From UBA1926 sp002337215 (GTDB lineage Bacteria > Planctomycetota > Phycisphaerae > Phycisphaerales > UBA1924): 64,000 nucleotides of DNA. The position numbers and the translations under genes were made by a program. This document shows, piece by piece, positions 46,416-55,735 of this stretch (positions are counted from its first letter, which is position 1; each line of letters starts with the position of its first letter). Location: the NCBI GenBank assembly GCA_963973795.1, contig CAXBAF010000003.1, positions 159,919 through 223,918 of the forward strand. The letters run 5' to 3'. A model generated the notes under the pieces. It was not told where the DNA came from. It saw only the letters and a program-made list of their open reading frames with translations, and did no database searches.

Positions 46416-47537
46416 TTACCCGTACCGACGAACGAGCTCAAAGATCTTGGGCTGGCTTGGCTTGATCTGGAGGCTCTTTCGCAATGCTTCGATGGCGGCG
46501 TTTCGGGCGTTGGTGTCGCTGCGCTCGCTCCAGAGATATCGGTTGAGTTGGCAGACGCCGACGCCGTTCCAGGCGGGGTAGTGGGCGGGGTCGAGCGACG
46601 TCGCTTCGCGGAAGGCGTCGAGTGCTTCGTCGTAGTTCTTGAGCTTGAACAGCGCGGTGCCCAGGCGTTCATAGGCGACCGCGGACGGCTCGATCCGCAC
46701 GAGCTGGCTGAGCGTGGACGCCATCTCGGGGTAGCGGCCTGTCTTGCCCAGGCTGTCGGCGAGGTTGAGCAGGAGCTCGGGGCCCAGTTCGATCAGTTCG
46801 GCCGCCTGCTGATACTCGACGACGGCGGCGTCGTGGAGCCCCAGCGCGCCGTAGACCGCGCCGAGGTTGACGCGGGCGTTGCCGTCCTCGGGGTCGAGCC
46901 GGACGGCGCGCTCGGCGTAGGGGCGTGCCTGGCGCGGCTCGTCGAGCTGCATGTAGGCGGTGGCGACGTTGAGGTTCGCGTCGAAGTCGTCGGGGCGGAG
47001 CGAGAGGGCGCGGAGGTAGGCGCGGACGGATTCGGTGATGCGGTTGAGGAGCTGGAGGACGAGGCCGTGCCCGAACTGGGCGTCGAAGTTCGCGGGCTCG
47101 AGCTCGGTGGCGCGGCGGTACTTGGACTCGGCTTCGCCGAACTGTCCCTGTTCCTTGTAGATCTCCGCGGCCCCGACGTAGGCGATGGTGAGCTCGGGGT
47201 TGATCTCGATGGCACGCTCGAACTCGGCGAGTGCCTCGTCGGTGACGCCCTCCTGCTGGAGGCGTGACGCGTTGGCGGCGGCGTCCTGCGCGGCGGCGCG
47301 GGCTTCGGCGTTGCGGGCAGACCGTGTCGGCGGGGAAATGCCCGCGGGGCGGTGGGTGCCGGGCTCTCCGCCGGAGGTCACGCAGCCCGGCTGGGTGAAG
47401 GTCAGAGATGCGAGGGCAAGGACAGCAAGGGCGACCGCCGGGCGCACACGACGCGCGGTGCTGAACTCGGGCTCTCGACGCTGTATCGGTTTGCTCTGAT
47501 CGTGCTGTTGCATGGGCTGGTGTATGGGCTGGGGCAT
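46416..47537 (-). CDS. TPR-repeat lipoprotein-like protein
   Basis: 373-residue protein. A hydrophobic stretch (AVALAVLALASLTFTQPGC) ends in a cysteine at about residue 52, which may be lipidated, although PG before Cys is not the best lipobox. From about residue 85 on, at least seven tetratricopeptide repeats follow (EALAEFERAIEINPEL, EAESKYRRATELEPAN, ESVRAYLRALSLRPDD, EALDAFREATSLDPAH). TPR arrays bind partner proteins; the partner is not visible. GAGGA lies five bases before ATG 47537. Confidence 0.8.
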   Translation of the reverse strand: MPQPIHQPMQQHDQSKPIQRREPEFSTARRVRPAVALAVLALASLTFTQPGCVTSGGEPGTHRPAGISPPTRSARNAEARAAAQDAAANASRLQQEGVTDEALAEFERAIEINPELTIAYVGAAEIYKEQGQFGEAESKYRRATELEPANFDAQFGHGLVLQLLNRITESVRAYLRALSLRPDDFDANLNVATAYMQLDEPRQARPYAERAVRLDPEDGNARVNLGAVYGALGLHDAAVVEYQQAAELIELGPELLLNLADSLGKTGRYPEMASTLSQLVRIEPSAVAYERLGTALFKLKNYDEALDAFREATSLDPAHYPAWNGVGVCQLNRYLWSERSDTNARNAAIEALRKSLQIKPSQPKIFELVRRYG

Positions 47538-47672
47538 GGGCGTCCTCGTATCCGGTCCGGCGATCCCGGTACGCCGGCGGCGGATCGGGGGTTCAGCGCG
47601 AAGTTCGCCCGCGTGCTGGGCTTCCCTGTGGGTCTCTATCGGTCGTTGAGGGCTGACAGTGGAGAAGTCTCC

Positions 47673-47712
47673 GCCCGGTTCGGGCCGGTTCGGGCCGGTT
47701 TGGGCGGTTTGT
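47673..47712 (+). repeat. Short tandem repeat, unit about 10 bp
   Basis: Four degenerate units of GGCCGGTTCG in the gap between nfo and the TPR gene. No gene or hairpin with a T-tract is evident there. Confidence 0.5.
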
Positions 47713-47771
47713 GTTGGGTTGGGCGTGGCTCGTGCTCGCCCGCTGAGCCAACGCCTCGGTCCCGCTGGTGT

Positions 47772-48692
47772 TCAGTCGAGCAGTCGGCGGAGTCGGCGGA
47801 GGTTCCTGGTGTCATGCGGCGTGCCCTTGTCGTCGTCGCCCTTGGGGGTCTCAAGGATCATGGGCTTGCCGGCGAACTCGGGGCGGTTGACGACGGCGGC
47901 GAAGCCGGAGTCTTTCAGCGGCTGGGACGTGTTGCCCGGCGGATTGGTGATCGTGCCATCCCCGATGTGGGCGTGGCGGTCGCGTCGGCTGCCGAGTTCT
48001 TTGAGCGAGTCGTTGAGGTGGAGGCAGCGGATGTTGGCGAGGCCCGCGGTCGTGTCGAACTCGTCGAGCGCGGCGTTGGCCGATTCGCGCGAGGCGAAGT
48101 CGTACCCCCCGGCGTGCGCATGGCAGGTATCGAGGCAGAAACCGACGCGGTCGGGCTCGCCGGTGCGGTCGATGATGCGGGCGCGGAGGTCGGCGAGTTC
48201 GTCGAAGGTGCGCCCGAGGTTGGAGCCCGAGCCCACGGTGTCCTCGAGGCAGGAGACGGTGTTGAAGCCCCTGGTGCTCGCGAAGATCTTGATGTAGGCG
48301 TCGGCGATCCGGCTGAGCCCGGTATCGCGATCACTGGTGGTGTAGGCCCCGGGGTGGTGGACGAGGAAGGGAATGGAGAGCGCCTCGCAGCGTTCGAGCT
48401 CGACGATCATCAGGTTGATGGACTTCTCCCAGAGTTCATCGTCGGGGCTCGCGAGGTTGATGAGGTAGGAGGCGTGGGAGACGGTGCGGTCCGCCCAGCC
48501 GAGGTCTTTGAGCTTGGTGAGCCAGTCGTTCGATGCCGCGGGATCGAGGGGCTTGACCTTCCACTGCTGCTGGTTCTTGGTGAAGACCTGGACGGTGTCG
48601 AGGCCGAGTTGCTCGGCTTCGTTGAGCGCGTTGACCATGCCGCCGGCGATGGAGAGGTGGGAGCCGAAGAGGGGTTTGGAATGCGTTGGCAT
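47772..48692 (-). CDS. nfo: Deoxyribonuclease IV (endonuclease IV)
   Basis: 306-residue AP endonuclease of base-excision repair. The trinuclear zinc site can be followed: SHLSIAGG, VHHPGAYT, CLEDTVG, FCLDTCHAHAGGYD, CLHLNDS, DRHAHIGDG and ILETPKGDD each supply the expected His, Glu or Asp. Length is normal for the family. Divergently oriented to the SDR gene at 48801, with a 108-base gap between them. Confidence 0.95.
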   Translation of the reverse strand: MPTHSKPLFGSHLSIAGGMVNALNEAEQLGLDTVQVFTKNQQQWKVKPLDPAASNDWLTKLKDLGWADRTVSHASYLINLASPDDELWEKSINLMIVELERCEALSIPFLVHHPGAYTTSDRDTGLSRIADAYIKIFASTRGFNTVSCLEDTVGSGSNLGRTFDELADLRARIIDRTGEPDRVGFCLDTCHAHAGGYDFASRESANAALDEFDTTAGLANIRCLHLNDSLKELGSRRDRHAHIGDGTITNPPGNTSQPLKDSGFAAVVNRPEFAGKPMILETPKGDDDKGTPHDTRNLRRLRRLLD

Positions 48693-48800
48693 AGGGCGAT
48701 GGTACGGCCCCCGTTGGCCCCCGTTGGTCGGCGTTGGTCAGCGTTGGGAGTGGAACGTTCGGCTTACCATGCGGCGGGAACGGCTTTCAGGAGATGCGCG

Positions 48801-49610
48801 ATGACGAGTCAGGCAGGAACGATGGATCTGGACGGACGCGTGGCGATCGTGACGGGCGCGAGCGCGGGGATCGGGGACGCGGTCGCGCGGGAGCTGGTCG
48901 CGTGCGGCGCGCGCGTCGTTGTCAATGCGCGGCGGGGCGATCGGCTCGAGGCGCTGAAGGCGGATATTGAGCAGACCCACGGAGCCGGTCGCGTGGCGAC
49001 AGCCGCGGGGGACTGCGCCGATGCGGCGGTGATTGAGTCGATGTTCGACGCCGCCGAGGCGAGTTTCGGGACACCGGCGGATCTGGTCGTGGTCAACGCG
49101 GGGCGTGGGCTCGCCGGGAGCGTGGTGAGTTCGGATCAGGCCGAGTGGGACGAGGTCGTGCGCACAAACCTGCTCGGCGCGGCGGCGCTGATGCGTGCGG
49201 CGGCGGTGCGGATGACGGCGGAGCGCGAGTCGGTCGCTTCGGACGGCGCGTGGACTCGGGAGCCCCGCGACATCGTCGTGCTCGGGTCGGTCGTAGGCCG
49301 GCACGTGAGCCCGTTCAGCAGCATGTACGGGTCAACGAAGTTCGCGGTGCACTCGCTGGCCGAGGCGCTGCGGCGGGAGATCGGGCCCGGGGGCGTGCGG
49401 GTGACGCTGGTCGAGCCGGCGGTGGTGGTCAGCGAGTTCCAGCAGGTCGCGGGATACACCGACGAGCTGGTCGGTGGGTTCGAGGAGAAGTTCGGGCCGC
49501 TGCTGGTGCCCTCGGATATCGCGCGGTCGATCGCGTTCGTGACGGGGCAGCCGGCGCATGTGCACGTCAGCGATATCGTCGTGCGGTCGACGCGGCAGGA
49601 GTATCCGTAA
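48801..49610 (+). CDS. Short-chain dehydrogenase/reductase
   Basis: 269-residue NAD(P)-dependent oxidoreductase. VAIVTGASAGIGDAVA (TGxxxGIG loop, about 14-27), NAGRG, and the catalytic serine in VLGSVVG with YGSTK as the Tyr-x-x-x-Lys pair are in the classical order. AGGAGA is six bases before ATG 48801. Much longer open frames upstream are shadows of nfo and the TPR gene. Substrate unknown. The closest general resemblance is to NADP-dependent 3-hydroxy acid dehydrogenases (YdfG-like), which is inference only. Confidence 0.88.
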   Translation: MTSQAGTMDLDGRVAIVTGASAGIGDAVARELVACGARVVVNARRGDRLEALKADIEQTHGAGRVATAAGDCADAAVIESMFDAAEASFGTPADLVVVNAGRGLAGSVVSSDQAEWDEVVRTNLLGAAALMRAAAVRMTAERESVASDGAWTREPRDIVVLGSVVGRHVSPFSSMYGSTKFAVHSLAEALRREIGPGGVRVTLVEPAVVVSEFQQVAGYTDELVGGFEEKFGPLLVPSDIARSIAFVTGQPAHVHVSDIVVRSTRQEYP

Positions 49611-49644
49611 AGGCAGGGACTGGGCAGAAGGCACTAGGCACTGG
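49611..49644 (+). repeat. GGCACTA-like heptamer units after stop codon
   Basis: Begins at the base after the SDR stop codon and contains AGGCAGGGACTGGGCAGA then AGGCACTAGGCACTGG, degenerate and intact versions of the heptamer found at 39315-39398 and 62532-62587. Confidence 0.6.
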
Positions 49645-50893
49645 TTGGAGAGAGGATGCTCGCCATGATCTCGGCGGCGCGTTCGAGTTCGTCGTCGGTG
49701 GTGCAGATGTCGGGGCAGAGGCGGATGTGGGCGGTCGTGCCGCTGGGGCAGGGTCGGGCGTCGGTGTTCAGGCCGGCCTGCTTGAGTTGCTTGGAAATCG
49801 TCATCGCGTCTGGATGCGGGACCAGAAGGAACGCCCCGCGCGGGGAGATCTCGCGGGGTTCGATGCCGTGGTTGCGGAGCGCGTCGGCGAGAGTCTGCTG
49901 CTGCTTCAGGTTGTAGTCGCGGAGGCGTTCGAGCCCGATCGCTTCGACGAGTTCGAGCCCCGCCTCCGCCTGGTACGGCAGCAGGAAGGGCGGGGTGGAC
50001 TCGAGCCAGGCGTCGCCCCCCGCCGACAGCTCGGGGGTCTCGGGTCGTTCGTAGGCGAAGGTGTTGTTCTTCGCGAACCACCCGGTGTCGAGCGTGGAGA
50101 GCGAGCCCGCGGGTGAGGGCCCGGCCTCGCGGAGGTGGCGCTCGGCGATCGCGAGCCAGCAGGCGCCGGGGCCTCCGCGGGTGTACTTGTAGTTGCCGCC
50201 GATGGCGAAATCGACGCCGAGGTCGTCGACGCTGATGGGCATGACCCCGGCGGTGTGGTAGGTGTCGAGCACGATCTCGGCGTTGTGGGCGCGGGCCGCG
50301 CTGACGATGGACTCGATGTTCTCGACGATCTGCCCGGTGGCGAAGATTGCGTGGCTCACGATGACAAGGTCGGTCACGTCGCCGATCTGGGCGATGACGT
50401 CCTCGGCGTGGAAGATGCCCTCCGCGTCCGGCTTGACCCACTTGATGCGGGCGCGGTTTTTGCGGGCGTAAGTGCGCAGCGTGAAGTCGATCGAGTCGAA
50501 CTCGCCGGTGGTGGCGACGACGGTGGGGCACTCGTGGGGCAACGCGTTCATCACGGCTCGGAAGCCCTGGCCCGCCGCGGTTTTTGGCACGACGGCGTCC
50601 GGTCGCGATCGCCCGATGAGCCGGGCGACTTTGGCGCGGTACTCGTCCATCGCCCCGATCCAGGCCTCCCAGGCGTTGTCCATGCCGGTGTACCAGAGAT
50701 CGAGTGCTTCGGCGATGTCGTCGGCGGTCTGGTCGAGGGGCCTGCCCAGCGAGTGGTTGGCGAGGTAGATTTCGTTGCGGGCCGCGTCGCCCGCGAGGGC
50801 GCGGGAAAACAGCGGGGCGATGTGCTGCTGGAGGGCGGCCTGAGTGAGGGGGCCTGGGCCGAGTGAGGCGGCGGCGGATGCGATGGTGGTCAT
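49634..50893 (-). CDS. kynU: Kynureninase-like PLP enzyme
   Basis: 419-residue fold-type I PLP enzyme. IYLANHSLGRPL at the start, EFDSIDFTLR, LVIVSHAIFATGQIV and VLDTYHTAGVMPI lead to the cofactor lysine K236 in GGNYKYTRGGPG, which is very close to the kynureninase YKYxxGGPG motif. Kynureninase splits kynurenine or 3-hydroxykynurenine to anthranilates and alanine. No other tryptophan-degradation gene is near, so another class V PLP activity is possible. Confidence 0.82.
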   Translation of the reverse strand: MTTIASAAASLGPGPLTQAALQQHIAPLFSRALAGDAARNEIYLANHSLGRPLDQTADDIAEALDLWYTGMDNAWEAWIGAMDEYRAKVARLIGRSRPDAVVPKTAAGQGFRAVMNALPHECPTVVATTGEFDSIDFTLRTYARKNRARIKWVKPDAEGIFHAEDVIAQIGDVTDLVIVSHAIFATGQIVENIESIVSAARAHNAEIVLDTYHTAGVMPISVDDLGVDFAIGGNYKYTRGGPGACWLAIAERHLREAGPSPAGSLSTLDTGWFAKNNTFAYERPETPELSAGGDAWLESTPPFLLPYQAEAGLELVEAIGLERLRDYNLKQQQTLADALRNHGIEPREISPRGAFLLVPHPDAMTISKQLKQAGLNTDARPCPSGTTAHIRLCPDICTTDDELERAAEIMASILSPTSA

Positions 50894-50923
50894 GGGATGA
50901 GTGTAGAGGCTGCCGGCCGTCGC

Positions 50924-52357
50924 TCACGGTGCTTCGGTCGTCATGTTCTCGATCGCTTCGATGATCGTTTCGGCGATCGGATCACGCCCCGCCGCCTTGC
51001 GGGGCGCTTGCCAGACCGCTACGCCGTCGGAAACGCTGACCGCGATCGGGTCGATGAGGACGCCGAGGATTGTCGTTTCCCCGCCCGAGAGAGGTGCGAC
51101 CCGCAGGACGATGTCGAAGGTGGTGTTCTCTGGGATCGTCTGCCGGCGAACGCTCGGCCACGTTCTGGCGAGTGTGGAGACGATCGCGCTGATCGATCCT
51201 TCGGTTGATTGCGTGAGCGGCTTCTCTGCCTCCGATTCGCGCCGCCATCCGTCGAACGTTTTCTGGAACCTGAGCCAGTCGGATCCCTCGTTGTTGTTTG
51301 AGAACTGGAACGTGAGCGTGTCCCCGGCTTCCCATGGGATCGGCGCGGGGTCCAGAAGTGACTCGGCATCGGCCGGGAGCGCCGGGAACGACTGCGGGTC
51401 GAGATGGACCTGGAGCGCATCGGTGCGCTCTTCCGAGGTGCGGGTCGCGATCGCGTTGGTGAGGCCGTCAACGGTCGCCTGATCATCGACGGTCAGCATC
51501 GCCGAGGTCTGCCGGCGTGGCTCGCCCGCGGTCCGCGGCAGGTCGGCGGTGGTCTTGATCGTCAGGAACGGATCCTCGATGGGGCGGTCGAGATCGGTGA
51601 TGTCAGCCGGCACGATCACGCTCGCGGCCCGGATCGCCTGCAGATCGTCGAGCATCGCGCGGACGGTGGGTTGGTGGAGTCGGGGCGGGGGTTGCGAGGT
51701 GAAATCCTCGTCGAGTTGCCAGATCCCGCCGACGCGTTGGATCGCGAACCCTTCGCCTTCGCGGGGTTGAAGCGCGACGCGGGTGATGACGCCCCCTGTG
51801 CTGCTGGCGGTGTTGAACGGCTTGGGGTCGGCGAGGGCGGCGAGCTGGCCGACATCGGTGGGGCGGAAGCGGCTCGCGGGGACGAAGCCGCGGCGGGTGG
51901 AGCCGTCCGGGGATGTGATGCGGACCGGGAGCCGGCCCGCGATGGGGGCGGCGGTGACGGCGATCGTCGTCGGGCCTTCGGGGAGGTCGATGGTGAGGGC
52001 GGCGAGCGGGTCGGATGATCGCGGGTCGTCGGGATCTGAGCCGGTCTCGATCGATTGGGTCGCGAGTTCGTTGATGAGGACGCGGACGGCGTCCGGGTTG
52101 GCGGGCCAGGTGTTCGTCTTGTTGCCCGTGGTCGGGAGTGTCAGCATCCAGCCGAGCCCGTCGCGGGTGAGGGTCGCGGTCTCGCCTGCGCTGGTGACGG
52201 TGATGGATTCGACGGAGGGGGCATCGAAGGCGAGGGCGAAGGTCTCGGCGGGCGTTGTCAGAGGCGAGATCCCGGGCCGGCTGGGCATGGTCGCCCAGGC
52301 GAGCAGGGCGCTGGCGGCGGCGATGGCGGCGGCAATGAGGACGGTGGAGGTGCGCAC
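50924..52357 (-). CDS. DUF4340-like membrane-anchored protein
   Basis: 477 residues from GTG 52357. The N-terminus is a single membrane segment (STVLIAAAIAAASALLAWATMP), and the remainder is an extracytoplasmic beta-rich region with phrases common in DUF4340 proteins (ESITVTSAGETATLTRDGLGWML, GKTNTWPANPDAVRVLINEL in parts, and LHQPTVRAMLDDLQAIRAASVI). DUF4340 proteins usually accompany ABC-type gliding or export genes, none of which is seen here. The start is uncertain because no ribosome site is evident and the frame stays open to 52414. Confidence 0.65.
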   Translation of the reverse strand: MRTSTVLIAAAIAAASALLAWATMPSRPGISPLTTPAETFALAFDAPSVESITVTSAGETATLTRDGLGWMLTLPTTGNKTNTWPANPDAVRVLINELATQSIETGSDPDDPRSSDPLAALTIDLPEGPTTIAVTAAPIAGRLPVRITSPDGSTRRGFVPASRFRPTDVGQLAALADPKPFNTASSTGGVITRVALQPREGEGFAIQRVGGIWQLDEDFTSQPPPRLHQPTVRAMLDDLQAIRAASVIVPADITDLDRPIEDPFLTIKTTADLPRTAGEPRRQTSAMLTVDDQATVDGLTNAIATRTSEERTDALQVHLDPQSFPALPADAESLLDPAPIPWEAGDTLTFQFSNNNEGSDWLRFQKTFDGWRRESEAEKPLTQSTEGSISAIVSTLARTWPSVRRQTIPENTTFDIVLRVAPLSGGETTILGVLIDPIAVSVSDGVAVWQAPRKAAGRDPIAETIIEAIENMTTEAP

Positions 52358-52426
52358 ACCGACAGGATACGGGCGGGCGGCACGCGCCGGAGACAGGCCG
52401 GGAGCCCGGCCCACTAGGATGCGAAC

Positions 52427-53149
52427 ATGGACAGGAACGACGCGAACGCGAAGCCGGTGGTGGGGATCACGCCGGACATCTACCTGCGGGAGATCGGGCC
52501 CGCGGGTGCTCGTTCGGAGATGCCGACCTGGCGGGTCGCGGAGTCGTACGCGCGGTGCGTGACCCGGGCGGGTGGGGTGCCGATCGTGCTTTCACCCATG
52601 GCCGCGCACGCGTCGGCTCAGGTCGCGATGGTCGACGCGCTCGTGTTGACGGGCGGGGACGACCCCATCATGGAAGAGTTCGGCGTCGCGACGCACCCGC
52701 AGGCGGTCCGGGTCGTGCCCGAACGGCAGTCGTTCGAGCGAGCGGCGCTGGCGTGCGCGGCGGACGACCCGCGGGATCTCCCGGTGCTGGGCGTCTGCCT
52801 GGGGATGCAGTACATGACGCTTGAGGCCGGGGGCGTGCTCGACCAGCACATGCCCGAGACCACAGCGACCGCGGGCGACCACTGGGCGAAGGACCACACC
52901 GTCGGGGGTGTTGACGACGCGTGGGCGTTCGGGGACGGCGTGATCCACAGCAAGCACCGCCAGGCGATGAGCGATGCGGGGAGTCTGCGGGTGTTGGCGC
53001 GGGCGCACGACGGGGTGATCGAGGCGGTGGGCGATCCGAGCCGGCGGTTCTGGATCGGCGTGCAGTGGCACCCGGAGCGGACCGCGCAGGCCGGGCTGGG
53101 GCAGGCGGTGTTCGATCGGCTGGTGGCGTGCGCGCGGGGGGATATCTGA
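52427..53149 (+). CDS. Class I glutamine amidotransferase-like hydrolase (peptidase C26)
   Basis: 240-residue enzyme with the gamma-glutamyl-GABA hydrolase (PuuD-like) layout: VVGITPDIY start, LVLTGGDDP, the nucleophile C124 in VLGVCLGMQ, and the His-Glu pair in GVQWHPE (H215, E217). PuuD-type proteins hydrolyse gamma-glutamylated amines; here the substrate is unproven and no other putrescine gene is near. ATG 52427 has a weak AGGATG upstream. Divergent from the DUF4340-like gene. Confidence 0.88.
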   Translation: MDRNDANAKPVVGITPDIYLREIGPAGARSEMPTWRVAESYARCVTRAGGVPIVLSPMAAHASAQVAMVDALVLTGGDDPIMEEFGVATHPQAVRVVPERQSFERAALACAADDPRDLPVLGVCLGMQYMTLEAGGVLDQHMPETTATAGDHWAKDHTVGGVDDAWAFGDGVIHSKHRQAMSDAGSLRVLARAHDGVIEAVGDPSRRFWIGVQWHPERTAQAGLGQAVFDRLVACARGDI

Positions 53150-53167
53150 TCGGCATACGCTCCCGCG

Positions 53168-53728
53168 ATGCCGTCGAACCGGGTGAAGGTCAACAAGTGG
53201 AGCCGGAAACTGCACCGGTGGGGGTCGCTGGCGACGGTGCTGCCGTTCGCACTCGTGATCGCGACCGGGCTCTTGCTCCAGCTCAAGAAGCAGTCGGCGT
53301 GGGTCCAGCCGCCCACGGCCCGGTCGGATGATCCGGGCATGGTGATCGGCTGGGACGGGCTCCTGGCGTCGGCGGCGTCCGTTCCCGAATCGGGGATCGC
53401 CTCGTGGGACGATGTGGACCGGGTGGACGTGCGCCCCGGGCGCGGGATCGCGAAGGTTCGGTCGCTCACCAGTTGGGAGGTCCAGGTCGACACGCGGACG
53501 GGCGAGGTGCTGCGGAGCGCCTACCGGCGGAGCGACCTGATCGAATCGCTGCACGACGGTTCGTTCTTCGGGGAGTGGGCGAAGCTGGGGGTGTTCCTGC
53601 CCTCGGGGCTCATCGTCGCGGGACTGCTTCTCACGGGGATCTGGCTGTGGTGGATGCCGCACGGTGCCCGCCGGCGGAAGGCCCGTTCGAAGACCCGTTC
53701 GAAGACCGGCTCGCAGACTCGCGCGTAA
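53168..53728 (+). CDS. PepSY-associated TM protein
   Basis: 186-residue membrane protein with two hydrophobic segments (about 22-38 and 143-163), a PepSY-type core between them (VDRVDVRPGRGIAKVRS, WEVQVDTRTGEVL, IESLHDGSFFGEW) and a conserved-looking LHRWGS motif at the start. The basic tail is made of repeated RSKTRSKTGSQTR units encoded by near-repeats in the DNA. PepSY-associated proteins occur with iron reductases and siderophore systems; no partner is visible here. Confidence 0.78.
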   Translation: MPSNRVKVNKWSRKLHRWGSLATVLPFALVIATGLLLQLKKQSAWVQPPTARSDDPGMVIGWDGLLASAASVPESGIASWDDVDRVDVRPGRGIAKVRSLTSWEVQVDTRTGEVLRSAYRRSDLIESLHDGSFFGEWAKLGVFLPSGLIVAGLLLTGIWLWWMPHGARRRKARSKTRSKTGSQTRA

Positions 53729-53780
53729 ACCGACGCCGGAACACGACCCGAGCCTTCCGGCGGGCGGTCTACGATCGCCG

Positions 53781-55121
53781 ATGAGCCCATCTGAGATCAA
53801 GCCCACCAAGCCGAAACCCTGCCCCGATCGCGTGAACGTCCTGCTCGTCGGCGGCGGTGGTCGCGAGCACGCCCTGGCAAGGGTGATCAGCCGTTCGCCT
53901 CGCCTGGGGACTTTGCACGTGGACCCGTCGGCGAACCCGGGGATCGCCTCGCTGGGCACGGTGATGGACGTGCCGCTGGACGTCAAGCAGGTCTACCGGG
54001 CGAAGCAGTACTGCGAGACCCACGACATCGACATGGTGGTGATCGGTCCGGAAGACCCGCTCGCGGCGGGGATGGCCGAGTCGATCGCCGAGAAGCCGGA
54101 CGGGTCGAGGCGGGTCGTGCTCGGTCCCTCGTCCAAGGCGGCCCGGCTCGAGGCGGACAAGGCGTACGCGAAGAAACTGATGCGCGACGCGTCGATCCCG
54201 ACGGCGGAGGCGAGGGCGTTCAGCGACTACGAGAACGCACGCGAGTACCTCGAGTCGCGGACGGACCTGCAGGTCATCAAGGCGGCGGGGCTCGCGAAGG
54301 GCAAGGGCGTGGTCGTGCCCAAGACCGCGGAAGAGGGGCTGGCGGCGCTCGAGCGGATGATGAAGCAGCGCGAGTTCGGCGACGCGGGGGCGCGGGTGCT
54401 GATCGAAGAACGACTCGAAGGCCCCGAGGTCTCGGTGCTCGCGTTGGTGGACGGACGCAACATCATGATCCTGCCCGCCTGCCAGGACCACAAGCGGCTG
54501 GGCGAAGGTGACACGGGCCCCAACACCGGGGGCATGGGGGCGTTCTGTCCGTCCAACACCATCGATGAGGCGACGATGGCGCTGATCGAGCGTGAGGTGT
54601 TCGTGCCGATCGTCGATGCGATGCGGCGCGACGACGCCGAGTTCCGCGGCGTGCTCTACGCCGGGCTCATGCTCACCCCCGCGGGGCCCAAGGTGCTCGA
54701 GTTCAACGTCCGGTTCGGCGACCCCGAGTGCCAGCCCTTGATGGCGCGGCTCGAGTCCGACGCGATCGAACTCTTCCACGCGTGCGCAACGGGGCAACTC
54801 GACACGGTCGATGTCCGCTGGCGCGACGGGGCGGCGATGACGGTCGTGCTCGCGGCGGCGGGGTACCCCGAAGCGCCGCGCAAGGGCGACGAGATCACCG
54901 GGATCGACGTGGCCGAGGCGATGGAGGGTGTCGTCGTCGATCAGGCGGGGACGAAAGCGCAGGGCGGGTCGATCGTCACCAACGGTGGTCGCGTGCTGGG
55001 CGTGACGGCAGTGGGGGCGGATCTCGCCGAGGCGCGCACGAGGGCGTACGCGGCGGCCGACAAGATCCGGTTCACCGGCAAGGTGATGCGCGCCGACATC
55101 GCGGCGATGGCGAAGGTCTGA
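53781..55121 (+). CDS. purD: Phosphoribosylamine-glycine ligase
   Basis: 446-residue GAR synthetase of purine biosynthesis, ATP-grasp family. NVLLVGGGGREHALA opens the N-domain, VVIGPEDPLAAG follows, then KAYAKKLM, IKAAGLAKGKGVVV, EERLEGPEVSVLAL, ACQDHKRLGEGDTGPNTGGMGA and FNVRFGDPECQ, all diagnostic. ATG 53781 starts about 16 residues before the first strand; no strong ribosome site is present. Gene order gives no clear operon with other pur genes. Confidence 0.96.
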   Translation: MSPSEIKPTKPKPCPDRVNVLLVGGGGREHALARVISRSPRLGTLHVDPSANPGIASLGTVMDVPLDVKQVYRAKQYCETHDIDMVVIGPEDPLAAGMAESIAEKPDGSRRVVLGPSSKAARLEADKAYAKKLMRDASIPTAEARAFSDYENAREYLESRTDLQVIKAAGLAKGKGVVVPKTAEEGLAALERMMKQREFGDAGARVLIEERLEGPEVSVLALVDGRNIMILPACQDHKRLGEGDTGPNTGGMGAFCPSNTIDEATMALIEREVFVPIVDAMRRDDAEFRGVLYAGLMLTPAGPKVLEFNVRFGDPECQPLMARLESDAIELFHACATGQLDTVDVRWRDGAAMTVVLAAAGYPEAPRKGDEITGIDVAEAMEGVVVDQAGTKAQGGSIVTNGGRVLGVTAVGADLAEARTRAYAAADKIRFTGKVMRADIAAMAKV

Positions 55122-55137
55122 CGGCGGCGTCGGGTGT

Positions 55138-55566
55138 TCAGTCGGCGACGCGGCGGGTGCTGGTGCCGGCGTCCATCGCGGCTTGCTGCCTGGCGATCGC
55201 CCGCTCGATGGATTTCACGCGGCCCGGGCTGATCCCACGCTTGCTGAACTCCTCGGACCACATCACCGGCAGCGCGGTGCGCCCGGTCATCAGCATGAGC
55301 TTGATGTAGGGGATGCAGAGCCCGCACCGGCCTCCGCACCCGGTGACCCGGTGGGCTTCGAGCAGGCCGCTGTCGTCGCCACCCGCGGCCTCGCGGATGC
55401 GCTCGAACGAGACGCCGAGACACACGCAGGAGCGGACCGTGCCGCCGACGTGCGGTGCGTCGATGGTGGTGCTCGATCTGATGGGCGCGGCGTTGGTGTT
55501 CATCGCTGGGTGCGTGTTCTGGGCCGAGGAGCCGCGGGGTTTCGGTGCGTCCGGTCCTGTGCACAT
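55138..55566 (-). CDS. BFD-like [2Fe-2S] ferredoxin
   Basis: 142-residue protein. SCVCLGVSF (CxC) and TGCGGRCGLCIPYIKLML (CxxxCxxC) give the cysteine pattern of bacterioferritin-associated ferredoxin-type domains (about 47-105), with GRTALPV after. The N-terminal 40 residues are Pro/Thr-rich and may lie outside the true protein; ATG 55566 has AGGA close by, and a later ATG (55503) is possible. Electron transfer to an iron store or oxidoreductase is the expected role, with no partner seen. Confidence 0.75.
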   Translation of the reverse strand: MCTGPDAPKPRGSSAQNTHPAMNTNAAPIRSSTTIDAPHVGGTVRSCVCLGVSFERIREAAGGDDSGLLEAHRVTGCGGRCGLCIPYIKLMLMTGRTALPVMWSEEFSKRGISPGRVKSIERAIARQQAAMDAGTSTRRVAD

Positions 55567-55735
55567 GGCGTCCTGAACTTCAGGATAGAGATTACGTTGT
55601 ACAAGTCACGCATGGATCACAAACTCCGACAAGCCGAGCGGAATTGTGCTTCTATCTTCGAGCAAACTCATGCTGGCGCAGAATGCGATTCAATCATCCG
55701 GATGTCCGCTGATTGCTCGATCTCTCCCTGCTCGA

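Noticed and set aside
45489..47267. 592-codon plus-strand frame across the DnaB-like, queF and TPR genes
   Set aside because: It crosses three well-supported minus-strand genes and has no start signal.
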